From contig JBBHKE010001515.1 in the NCBI GenBank assembly GCA_037447655.1, positions 64,001-79,769 of the forward strand: a stretch of DNA of 15,769 nucleotides, written 5' to 3'. The notes under the pieces were generated by a model. The model saw only the letters and a program-made list of their open reading frames with translations, did no database searches and was not told where the DNA came from. Both the position numbers and the translations under genes were made by a program. Positions within the stretch are counted from its first letter, which is position 1. The number at the start of each line of letters is the position of its first letter. Positions 8,806 to 15,769 of this stretch are shown in pieces. The DNA is from Zygnema cylindricum (Eukaryota; Streptophyta; Zygnematophyceae; Zygnematales; Zygnemataceae).

Positions 8806-9690
8806 GGTTATGGGCCCACCGCCCAAATTGCCTATTTTTGATAGAACTGACTACTTATATTGGGAAGATATGTTAAGCTCACATTTTCAAAGAGAGGGAC
8901 TTGTCACCCATTGTGGAAAGAACTGCCGATGAGACTGCGCCGGATTGGAGAAAGAAGAATCTCCATTGCCTCAACGTCTTGAAGCAGTCAATGACAAAAG
9001 ACTTGGTAATGTCGTATCTTGAGATGAAGAAAGCCTCTATAGTTTGGTTTAGTGTACGTGCTATGTTTGTTCATCTAGATGTTACTGTCCAGACTAACAT
9101 AGCCACTCAGATTTTGAATTTAAGTATTCTGGAGGTAGTATGTCAAATAATTGTAATGTTATGAAAAGGTTGTTTCTTCAGAGTACTAGTGCAGGTGGGG
9201 ATTTTTCACCACCTCAGCAGGCTATGTTGTTGATGAGAACTCTGCCCCATGAATATAAGGGAGCCATGGATAGGCTTAGGGGTCTTCCACAACGTCAGTG
9301 GAATATTGTGTTAGCACTTCAGTTTATTTTAAGCAAAGAAGCTAACCAGATTTCACAAAGAGGTAGTAGTAAGTCGGTGCACGCACTAGCTAACCAGTTT
9401 TCAGACTCTAAGAATGGTAGTGGCAGTGGTAGAGGTAGTGGTCCTAAAAGGTCACCATTAACCTGCTATTATTCTGATGAAAAAGGGCATGTGTTCAAAA
9501 TGTGTCATGCCTACAAGAGAGCGAAAGCCACAGGAAATTTTCGCTCTGGTTGGGATGAAAGCCGGGTTCCTTCTCAATCAGGTGGACTACCAACAGCTCT
9601 TTTCAACAAACTTAAGGAGGAGGATGTGAGCAGCTTTCTCGACAACAGTGAAAAGAAATACTTTGCGATGGCACAAGCAACGGAAGGCGC
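8714..9690 (+). pseudogene. copia gag remnant
   Basis: The frame opens at ATG 8714 inside the LTR (MSDNGSVPAG...) and runs through the primer site into the copia gag core (KLPIFDRTDYLYW). A frame change near 8910 and another near 9140 break it. The following part (LPHEY...LQFIL) is typical of the gag helical domain. A CCHC zinc knuckle is recognisable at about 9464-9505 but has Ser where the second Cys is expected (CYYS...GH...C), so it is degenerate. If the LTR ATG is not used, an in-frame ATG occurs at 8810, within the primer site. Gag would form the particle that packages the element's RNA. Confidence 0.8.
8806..8820 (+). other. primer-binding site, initiator tRNA-Met anticodon arm
   Basis: GGTTATGGGCCCACC begins at the base after the 5' LTR. 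Its complement, GGTGGGCCCATAACC, is the anticodon stem-loop (CAT anticodon) of eukaryotic initiator tRNA-Met as I recall it, with the GGTGGG stem form of plants rather than the GCTGGG form of animals. There is no TGG-initiated site of the standard 3'-CCA type at the LTR boundary. Priming by a cleaved initiator tRNA half is established for Drosophila copia and yeast Ty5. The tRNA comparison is from memory. Confidence 0.78.
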
Positions 9691-10108
9691 GGAAGAAGAC
9701 GAATGGATAATGGACTCCGGTGCATCTGCCCACATGTGCCGCAATCGCCATCTATTTGAGATTATTCAATCTAATTCACCCATCAAAATTTATTTTAGTG
9801 ATGATACCTTTGTTGAGTCAAAAGCAAAGGGGAGGGTGTCACTTATGTTGAACGTAGAGGGAAACCTGTGAAAAGGGTTTTGGAAGATGTGTTGCATGTC
9901 CCCAACATTTAAAAGAAACTTTTTTTCTACGTCAGTGGTAGAAAAGAAAGGTTTTAAAACTATATCTGAAAATGGGAAGAAAACAGTGAGTAAGAATGGG
10001 AAAATAACTGTAGAGGGATTTGCTGGTGGAAACAATTTGTATCGATTAAGTCTTGCAAATGATAATGACAATGATGTTATATACTCAAGTGTAATCAGTG
10101 ATTGTGAT
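9691..10108 (+). pseudogene. copia aspartic protease remnant
   Basis: The active-site motif WIMDSGASAHM is intact, with the catalytic Asp codon at 9713-9715. Downstream, a pair of compensating frame changes around 9855-9915 produces a TGA at 9869-9871 in the main frame before similarity resumes (FFSTSVVEKKGFK). The enzyme would have cleaved the Gag-Pol polyprotein. Confidence 0.75.
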
Positions 10109-11150
10109 TAATGGCATAAACGTTTAGGCCATGTGAATTATGATAGATTAGCAAAGATGGTAAATCAAAAAATAGTTGAATGTGTAAATATTAGTCAAAA
10201 ACCAACATCAAATGTATGTGAAGGTTGTGCAATGGGAAAAATCCATAAGTTCCCTTTCCTTTCGCAAACTGATCATAGAAGTAGCAGGGTGCTAGAACTA
10301 ATTTATTCAGATGTATGGGGCCCATCTATATACCTATCTGTGGGAGGGGTTAAGTTTATGTTTACTTTTACGGATGACTGTAGTAGGTTTACTACAATTT
10401 ATTTTTTGAAAAGTAAGGATGAAGTCTTTGCAAAATTTAAGGAGTATAAGGCTTGGGTGAAAAATTTGCATGAGAGATAGATAGCAGGGTTCAGATCAGA
10501 TAATGGAGGGGAGTACATTTCCAATGATGGAGGGGAGTACATTTCCAATGAGTTTGCAGAATTCTAAAAATTGCATGGAATCTCACGTCAGCTTACTGTT
10601 CCTTATTCTCCGGAACAAAACGGTGTTTCAGAGAGGATGAATAAGACTATATCAGAGTGTGCTAGGACAATGATGGCTGATATAGACATAGACTACAAGT
10701 TTTGGGCAGAGGCTATGAATTGTGCAGCTTATGTGAGAAACAGGTTAGAAACAAGGGCACTAAAAGATAAAAATCCTTATGAAATGCGGACTGGACACAA
10801 ACCAGATGTAATCACTTCAAGGTTTTTGGAAGTAAGGTTTTTATGTTAGATAATGATCCGCAGAAATGGAAGCTAGAACCAAAAGGTATACCAGGGCTAT
10901 TTCTAAGGTATGATGATCATAACAAAGGTTATAGAGTGTATGACACTAAGAGTAACAGAGTTGTGGTAGCCAGAAACATTATTGTGAAGGATGAAGGAAA
11001 AGGAGTAGATGTATTTAATGAGCCTATAGATGAGAAGAAGAATAGAAGTGTTGATTATATCTTTTTAGAGGAAAATCCCATGTTTTTCAAGAAAAATATA
11101 GAAAATGCATCTACATTAGCTCAAAGTGACTTGCAATCATCTTCTCCACC
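10109..11150 (+). pseudogene. copia integrase remnant
   Basis: The HHCC zinc domain follows a TAA at 10109-10111 (WHKRLGH ... CEGCAMGK). The catalytic triad is recognisable: YSDVWGP (about 10306), SDNGGEY (about 10496) and NGVSERMN (about 10619). Disruptions are TAA 10109-10111, TAG 10478-10480, TAA 10565-10567, a frame change near 10840, and an in-frame 24-bp tandem duplication at 10502-10549. The C-terminal GKGYRVYD-like segment of copia integrases is visible around 10925. The enzyme inserts element cDNA into the host genome. Confidence 0.82.
10502..10549 (+). repeat. 24-bp tandem duplication in the integrase
   Basis: Two consecutive 24-bp units, 10502-10525 and 10526-10549, differ only at the first base. 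They repeat GGEYISN next to the second catalytic Asp, adding eight codons without shifting the frame. Confidence 0.85.
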
Positions 11151-12940
11151 ATAAATAGGAAGTGTTATGCCCGAAAGAGTTGCACGCTCTCCTTTACCTC
11201 AAGCCGAAACTGAATCACAAGAAAAATCACATGTATCAAGGAGGAGGACCGAACCATCTATACCAGCGATATAATTTCCAGGTGGAGTGAGGCGAAGTGC
11301 GCGACTCAGGGGAGAAAATGCAGCCTTTGCTCACTCAACACACATAGAAGAGCCTCTAACGTTGACGGAAGCTTTTTCGAGTAATGAAAGGGAACACTGG
11401 GTGGAAGCGGTCAATGAGGAAATGAAGTCCTTCATGGAGGCCCAAACATGAGATCTGGTGGAACTTCCTCTTGGAAAAAATGCTATTGGAAGTAAATGGG
11501 TGTTTAAATTAAAACTGAACCCAGATAATACCATAGACAGGTATAAGGCTCGCTTGGTTGCTAAGGGATATAATCAAAAGGAGGGGATAGATTATGAAGA
11601 AACATTTTCACCGGTTGTAAGGTTTCCATCTGTTCGCATCTTACTTACATTAGCTGCCATAGAGGATTTTGACATCCACCAAATGGATGTCAAAACTGCA
11701 TTTTTGCATAGTGATGTAGATGAGGTCATTTATATGAAGCAGCCAGAGGGTTATGAGGAAGCAGGAAAAGAAAATCTTATGTGCAGACTTTTAAAATCTT
11801 TGTATGACCTAAAACAAGCCCATAGGCAATGGAACCGAAAGTAGCTGAGTTCTTGACATGATTACGATTTACTAGAATTAGTTCAGATCGTTCAACATAT
11901 GTGATGTGTGGTGATAATCCTGATGAGGTGATATTCATTGCTGTGTATGTTGATGATTTGCTACTAATTAGTAGGAACAAAGAAGGAATTGCTAGAGTAA
12001 AACACACTCCTAATTCAAAATTTGAAATGAAGGATTTGGGTGAGGCTAAATACATTCTGGGAATACAAGTTGAAAGAGATAGAGAATGGAAAATCATTAG
12101 GCTAACTCAAAAAGAAGCGATAGGAAACATGTTTGAAAAATTTGGCTTGGCTGATGCCAAAGGTTGTGCAACTCCTATGGAGTATAAGCAAAAACTTGAA
12201 GGAATGGAGCATGAGTTTGGAATCATAATAGATGAGGAACTCAGTGTAGAAGAGTAAAAAATTATGTCCCAAGTACCTTACAGACAAGTAATAGGAAGTC
12301 TGATTTACTTCATGAATTGCACTAGTCCGGATATAGCTGCAGCTATTGGAGCTGTTGGTGTGTTGAGCAGAAGTCTACAAAATCCACGAAAGAGAGATTG
12401 GGAGGCGGCAAAAAGGGTTTGAAGATATCTTGTTGGGACTAGAAATCTTTGGCTTACTTTGGGAGGGGACAAGGTTAGTATTAATACTTGGAGTGATGCT
12501 AGCTATGGTGATGTGCCTAGTAGGAAGTCTACAACTGGGTATGTCATTCAGATTGGAAGTGGAACTTGTAGTTGGAGTAGTAAACTTCAAAAAGTCACGG
12601 CACAATTGACTATAGAAGCCGAATACATGGCTGCAAGCGCAGCCTTAAAAGAGCTGCTTTGGATTAAGGCATTTCTTCAAGAATTGGGGTTTACACAACA
12701 CGGAACACAAATAATGTGGTGCGACAATCAAGCAGCCATTTCTGTGGCTACAAATCCAAGTCACCATTTTAAGAGTAAGCATATGGACATTCGGCTACAT
12801 TTGGTAAGAGAAAAAGTATTTGCAAGAGTGGTGAAACTTTGTTATTTGCCTGATGAAAAATGGTTGCAGACATGTTAACAAAAGCCCTTCCATCTCCTAA
12901 GTTGGAGTACTGCAGAAAAGCATGTGGTCTAAGTGAGTGA
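11150..12940 (+). pseudogene. copia reverse transcriptase and RNase H remnant
   Basis: Reverse transcriptase blocks appear in order: a WVFKLKLN start at ~11500, YKARLVAKGYNQ, the MDVKTAFLH block with a catalytic Asp at ~11686, LYDLKQA, and YVDDLLL (about 11946) bearing the catalytic Asp pair. RNase H has SDASYGD (about 12492), EAEYMA (about 12618) and CDNQAAI (about 12721). Breaks include TAA 11152-11154, a stop near 11272, TGA 11449-11451, a frame change with stops around 11842-11870, TAA 12255-12257, TGA 12420-12422 and a frame change near 12863. In the corrected phase the frame ends at TGA 12938-12940, 14 bp before the polypurine tract. Confidence 0.88.
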
Positions 12941-12954
12941 GTCTTCTAAAGCTC

Positions 12955-12962
12955 AAGGGGAG
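12955..12962 (+). other. polypurine tract
   Basis: AAGGGGAG directly precedes the 3' LTR and would prime plus-strand DNA synthesis. Its last four bases (GGAG) are also found before the 5' LTR by coincidence with the target sequence. Confidence 0.75.
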
Positions 12963-13592
12963 TATTGAAAAGTAAGCTTTAGTAAGTCTTAAAAATTTGA
13001 GTCTAGGACTTAGAATGTTTTTGGAATACCAACTGTTCAATATTACCAAATTTAGTGTGGATTTTTTTTGTAGTATCTACACGAATAGTTATCTTTAAGT
13101 AAATTAGTGTGTAGGGCCGCCAATGAATGTAGACGTGATAAGAATCACCCGGATTTTTAGGGTATAGATATTGGTAGTGGACAATTCTGGTCCAAACACT
13201 TAGATTTTTGTCAGTAGATTGTCCTGTGAACCTTGTACACACGTTTTAGATATTTCGAAGATCTTTAGAGTATTTATTTCAATTAGGAATGATCAGTTTG
13301 ATACAGAATGTACATTCTACACAAGAGTTTAAGGAAATGAGAGCACTGAGTGCAGTTTAAGGTGTTTTGTGCTCTATTGTCTTTGATTTGCTTGTAGTAC
13401 ATGTTTGTATGGTTGAAAGACCTCTTTCATTTGGAGTTACATATCTTACACTATAGATCTAGTGTACTTGGCATTTCTCTTTGGGTTTGCTTTTGCTAAG
13501 ATGTCGGATAATGGCTCTGTTCCCGCTGGTGCAAGTGTGACTCCTAGTGGGAGTGGAACACAGCCAAGTGAGAATGCCCATGACCTTCAACA
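12963..13592 (+). repeat. 3' LTR
   Basis: A 630-bp partner of 8177-8805, starting TATTGAA after the polypurine tract and ending TTCAACA at 13592. Apparent differences from the 5' copy are scattered substitutions and single-base indels with no large gap. The ATG for the LTR-encoded gag start is retained at 13501; two codons in that segment change sense between copies. Confidence 0.9.
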
Positions 13593-13662
13593 AGGAGGAG
13601 GAGGAGGAGGAGGAGGAGGAGGAGGAGGAGGAGGAGGAGGAGGAAGAAGAAGAGGAGGAGGT
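13593..13662. repeat. right target duplication and (GGA)n microsatellite
   Basis: AGGAG at 13593-13597 is the putative right target duplication, merged with a GGA tract of about 16 units that decays to AAGAAGAAGAGG. Together with (GA)36 on the other side, it indicates that the element landed in a compound purine repeat. Confidence 0.75.
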
Positions 13663-14095
13663 TCCCAAAATTGCACAAAATTCGATCTTTTGATTAAAAA
13701 AGACATCGTAACCGTTTCTGGTTAAATAAGTTGAAGTTATTAAATTCAATTAATGTGGGAAAAAAGTTGATTCAGACGATAATTGACACCTTTCTCTGAT
13801 GTTGAAAACCTCCAAATGAATTCAAGTCGATTTGTTTTTTTCAGATTTGTATATATTTTCTGAAATAGTTATTGCTTCGAAATTGATGGCAGGTTGAAAT
13901 ATAACAGACAGTTGGGAAAAACTAAAATAATAATTTAATAACGAATATTTATTAATTAGCTTTCGCTTATACTAATTCAGAAAACCACGTAAAAATTCCA
14001 TAAGACGACAAAGATCCAACACCTTTAATACCCATTATTGCCGTATATATAAAAAAAGGATTACAAAAACTACTGTCAAAATTAAAATAGCTAAT

Positions 14096-14116
14096 AAGTT
14101 TCTTAAAAAGAAACTT
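14096..14116. repeat. perfect 9-bp hairpin
   Basis: AAGTTTCTT and AAGAAACTT flank a 3-nt AAA spacer. It lies about 215 nt beyond the USP stop codon in transcription order. Function unknown. Confidence 0.4.
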
Positions 14117-14247
14117 CTTCAAATTATTAAATATAAATTCTTCAAAACTCAGCCTGTTAAATCTCAGAAGGGCCCTATCTACATTGGATAAAATTGCAAA
14201 AACAAAAACATTATTATTCCCAACCAACATATATACGAATTAATCAT

Positions 14248-14252
14248 TTACA
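14248..14252 (-). terminator. possible TGTAA poly(A) signal of the USP gene
   Basis: Reads TGTAA on the minus strand about 80 nt downstream of the USP stop codon. Weak by itself; noted because the plus-strand coiled-coil gene also has TGTAA within 60 nt of its stop. Confidence 0.25.
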
Positions 14253-14278
14253 CCCCTTTATACCTGGATAAAGCCCCT

Positions 14279-14296
14279 CTAGTGCAAATACACTAG
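14279..14296. repeat. small hairpin in the USP 3' UTR region
   Basis: CTAGTG and CACTAG flank a 6-nt CAAATA loop, 35-50 nt after the USP stop and just before the TGTAA in transcription order. Confidence 0.35.
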
Positions 14297-14330
14297 AAAT
14301 AATAATAATAATATTAAAAAATAAAAAACA

Positions 14331-15192
14331 TTAAATGCCGCTCACTTTCGATCCATTCTTGTTTCCCTTTTTCAGTTCGACGACGGAACACAAAAATTCC
14401 GTTTTTCCCCATTTGTACCCACACGAAGGAGTTTTCACAAATCGGCCTCCGGAACGCAAAAAACAATTACATTTTGGGCAAAAATTTCCTGCGACAGGGC
14501 CGGCCACCAGAGTGTTGAAAGTAGTTTTTTTTGGAGCTGCCCGGAAAAGGACATCGGCTCCGATTTCGCGACACCTGGCAGCAATCGCTTCTTCCGGGTG
14601 AAAGCCCTCGACTTCTATAAATTCAAAATTCACCTGCTTGTTTTTAGAAGAAAAAAAGGTATGGAAAATGAGAATTTAATCAAGATCAACAGTTGCAGTT
14701 ATGAATAATGACAGTAATAAAGTTTGAGCTCTAAATCGAGGCATGATTCTATTTAGCCGGCAGTACTATTTTTAGCATAAAACCTATCACTTAAGCTGAT
14801 TGTCCCCATTTCTGCGTTTATACAAATAAAAAACATAATAAACACCACAATGCATTTTTTCTATTTTTATTGAATTTCCTCTACGGAACTCACCTTTGCC
14901 TTCGCCGCCATTTCTTTAATTTTTTGCGATACGGCCATCGACTTTTTGTCGTACGTCGAATTCACATATTGCATCACGTTTTCCCAGTGGGCATCTGTAA
15001 ATTGACAACATAGGAAGTAACTTAATTTTAACAAAAAACAAATTAAGGAGAAAGAAGGAAAGAACAAATGTGGGTCAACTCTAGTCAAAGAAGGAAACTT
15101 TAAATGGAGATTGCACACAACCCAGAACAGTTGTTTACATAAATTCATCAAATTAAAAAAATATATAACACGAGATAGATATAAATTAATAA

Positions 15193-15235
<43 letters not shown>

Positions 15236-15530
15236 TGAGAATACATGAGACATGAACAAGAAAAGAACAGTAACGGAACCGGAAAGGTGCATTTATATAA
15301 ATGTATATAATTTATAATTATGTTTATATTTTATATGAATGTATATCTAAATATCTGAAAAATGTGGCTCAAAAATATTCCCCGAGACCCACCTCCCATT
15401 TTGACTGGACGAGCAAAAAGAAGAAGGAAGCGGTCTCCTTTCTCATGGCCGCCATGGATTTTTCGAACACCTCCACACTAATAGAGGTGTCGTCTACCAT
15501 TACCGCAATTGTACGACCCATTTGTCCCAT
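14331..15530 (-). CDS. universal-stress-protein-like, three exons, Cys-rich tail
   Basis: Exons are 15389-15530, 14894-14994 and 14331-14633 (TAA at 14331-14333), giving 181 residues. Exon one starts MGQMGRTIAVMVDDTSIS, the family's first strand with the conserved Asp region, followed by a helix and a second hydrophobic strand (SFFFLLV). Exon two is a long helix. Exon three begins VNFEFIEVEGFHPEEAI and continues REIGADVLF and LVAGPVAG, matching the second half of a USP alpha/beta fold. The ATP-binding G-2x-G-9x-G(S/T) loop is not recognisable, suggesting the non-nucleotide-binding class. The tail contains CPKC.C and PSCGY, resembling an incomplete zinc ribbon. Exon-one donor choice is forced by phase: only GG|GTCTCG fits exon two, although GAG|GTGGGT four bases earlier looks stronger. 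The other donor is GTGAGT. The ATG at 15530 is chosen because no acceptor lies close upstream and it gives a family-like N-terminus. Confidence 0.68.
14634..14893 (-). other. USP intron 2
   Basis: A 260-nt intron, donor GTGAGT (14893-14888) and acceptor AAGCAG, phase zero on both sides. AT-rich, nothing else seen. Confidence 0.7.
14995..15388 (-). other. USP intron 1 with AT microsatellite
   Basis: A 394-nt intron with acceptor TTTACAG at 14995. The donor is GTCTCG at 15388 if the phase-compatible site is used. A pure (AT)n run of ~35 bp lies at about 15197-15232. A small extra exon here could alternatively reconcile the stronger GTGGGT donor, but I see no convincing candidate. Confidence 0.5.
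15197..15232. repeat. (AT)n microsatellite
   Basis: Uninterrupted AT dinucleotides inside USP intron 1. Frames across it read as Tyr-Ile repeats and are artefacts. Confidence 0.9.
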
Positions 15531-15769
15531 GTGGTAGGAATGTGAAAGATAATAAAGATAAAGAGCGGAATAGAACAAAAAATACAGTGAGAGAGAGGGT
15601 GAGAAATATAATTTTTGGTTGAGGGAGAGGGAGAAAGAGAATGGAAAAAGGACAAAGTTGAAAAAAAAATCGGAGTGAGAAAACTTAAAGGAGAAAGAGG
15701 GAATAACTTTTACCGAGAGAGGGGGAGAGGGAGAGACTTAATCGAAGGATAAAGAGGAAAAAGAAATTC
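15531..15769 (-). promoter_or_regulatory. pyrimidine-rich 5' flank of the USP gene
   Basis: On the minus strand the 240 bp before the ATG is dominated by CTCTCCCTCTCC and CTTT blocks, resembling the C/T tract before the plus-strand gene at 1407. It is probably 5' UTR and core promoter. No TATA box is clear. Confidence 0.35.

Larger units (their letters stand above)
8177..13592 (+). mobile_element. Ty1/copia LTR retrotransposon, full length, degenerate
   Basis: The order is 5' LTR (8177-8805), half-tRNA primer site (8806-8820), gag, protease, integrase, reverse transcriptase and RNase H remains, polypurine tract (12955-12962), and 3' LTR (12963-13592). Integrase before reverse transcriptase is diagnostic of Ty1/copia. 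The LTRs differ at roughly 23 of the first ~540 positions by eye, about 4%, so the insertion is not recent. At least a dozen stops or frame changes make it non-autonomous. It lies opposite in orientation to the flanking methyltransferase and USP genes, inside a compound purine microsatellite. Confidence 0.93.
13663..14330. other. AT-rich spacer between retrotransposon and USP gene
   Basis: I see no gene. The minus strand was read for methyltransferase N-terminal exons without success. An 87-codon minus-strand frame (13967-14230) is AT-rich and resembles nothing. The segment near 14240-14330 probably holds the USP 3' UTR, with TGTAA (minus, 14248-14252) about 80 nt past the stop. Hairpins occur at 14096-14116 and 14279-14296. 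Confidence 0.5.

Noticed and set aside
12963-13592. The gag-like segment after 13501 as the start of a second, truncated element copy in tandem
   Set aside because: The LTR ends TTCAACA exactly where the two copies diverge, the primer site starts there in the 5' copy, and AGGAG flanks both sides, so the segment is best taken as part of the LTR itself.
13459-13749. Poly-Ser and poly-Gly frames across the (GGA)n tract
   Set aside because: Microsatellite translation; only the LTR portion (from 13501) has meaning, as the partner of the gag start.
13967-14230. An 87-codon minus-strand frame considered as a missing methyltransferase exon
   Set aside because: No SAM motif, no conserved cysteines and no suitable splice sites; AT-rich composition explains it.
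1-15769. CRISPR arrays, rRNA genes and tRNA genes
   Set aside because: No regularly spaced repeat-spacer array, rRNA signature or cloverleaf was seen; the only tRNA-like match is the 15-bp retrotransposon primer site.

Overview
This is a eukaryotic nuclear window. Genes are split by GT-AG introns, there are long AT-rich spacers, microsatellites are abundant, and a decayed Ty1/copia retrotransposon sits in the middle. No bacterial operon signals are seen. An arsenite methyltransferase (ArsM/AS3MT) gene with introns, a copia element whose primer site matches the initiator-tRNA anticodon arm in the form I remember from plants, and possible TGTAA poly(A) signals suggest an alga, perhaps of the green lineage. 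That assignment is inference and is weak.

Layout. 94-559: a miniature inverted-repeat or foldback element with a 4-bp target duplication, full of CGATATATCG palindromes. 622-1272: two diverged copies of a ~200-bp direct repeat carrying CACGTG boxes, lying upstream of a tentative two-exon plus-strand gene for a small coiled-coil protein (1407-2664). 2665-4288: spacer with no convincing gene. 4289-7720, minus strand: four consecutive exons covering the C-terminal ~70% of an arsenite methyltransferase. The reading phase fits exactly at all three joins, and introns contain a 15-bp minisatellite, GTTTAAAC repeats and purine tracts. 8172-13597: a full-length but dead copia element (5,416 bp between LTR ends) on the plus strand, inserted into a compound (GA)n/(GGA)n tract. 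13598-14330: AT-rich spacer. 14331-15530, minus strand: an apparently complete three-exon gene for a universal-stress-protein-like (USP) protein with a cysteine-rich tail. Its 5' flank, to the window end, is pyrimidine-rich on the coding strand.

Most interesting points. (1) The copia element has its primer-binding site directly against the 5' LTR. The site is complementary to the anticodon arm of initiator tRNA-Met, as in half-tRNA priming known from Drosophila copia and yeast Ty5. The gag reading frame opens inside the LTR and runs through the primer site, an arrangement resembling Ty1. (2) The methyltransferase lacks the exons for its N-terminus and SAM-binding motif I. They are not visible between the first recognised exon (7720) and the neighbouring USP gene (14331), so the gene is truncated, or its first exons lie beyond the window with the USP gene nested in an intron, or the assembly is wrong. 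(3) The 5' repeat system and the small coiled-coil gene match nothing I recognise.

Motif calls are by eye. No database search, RNA evidence or computed alignment was available.
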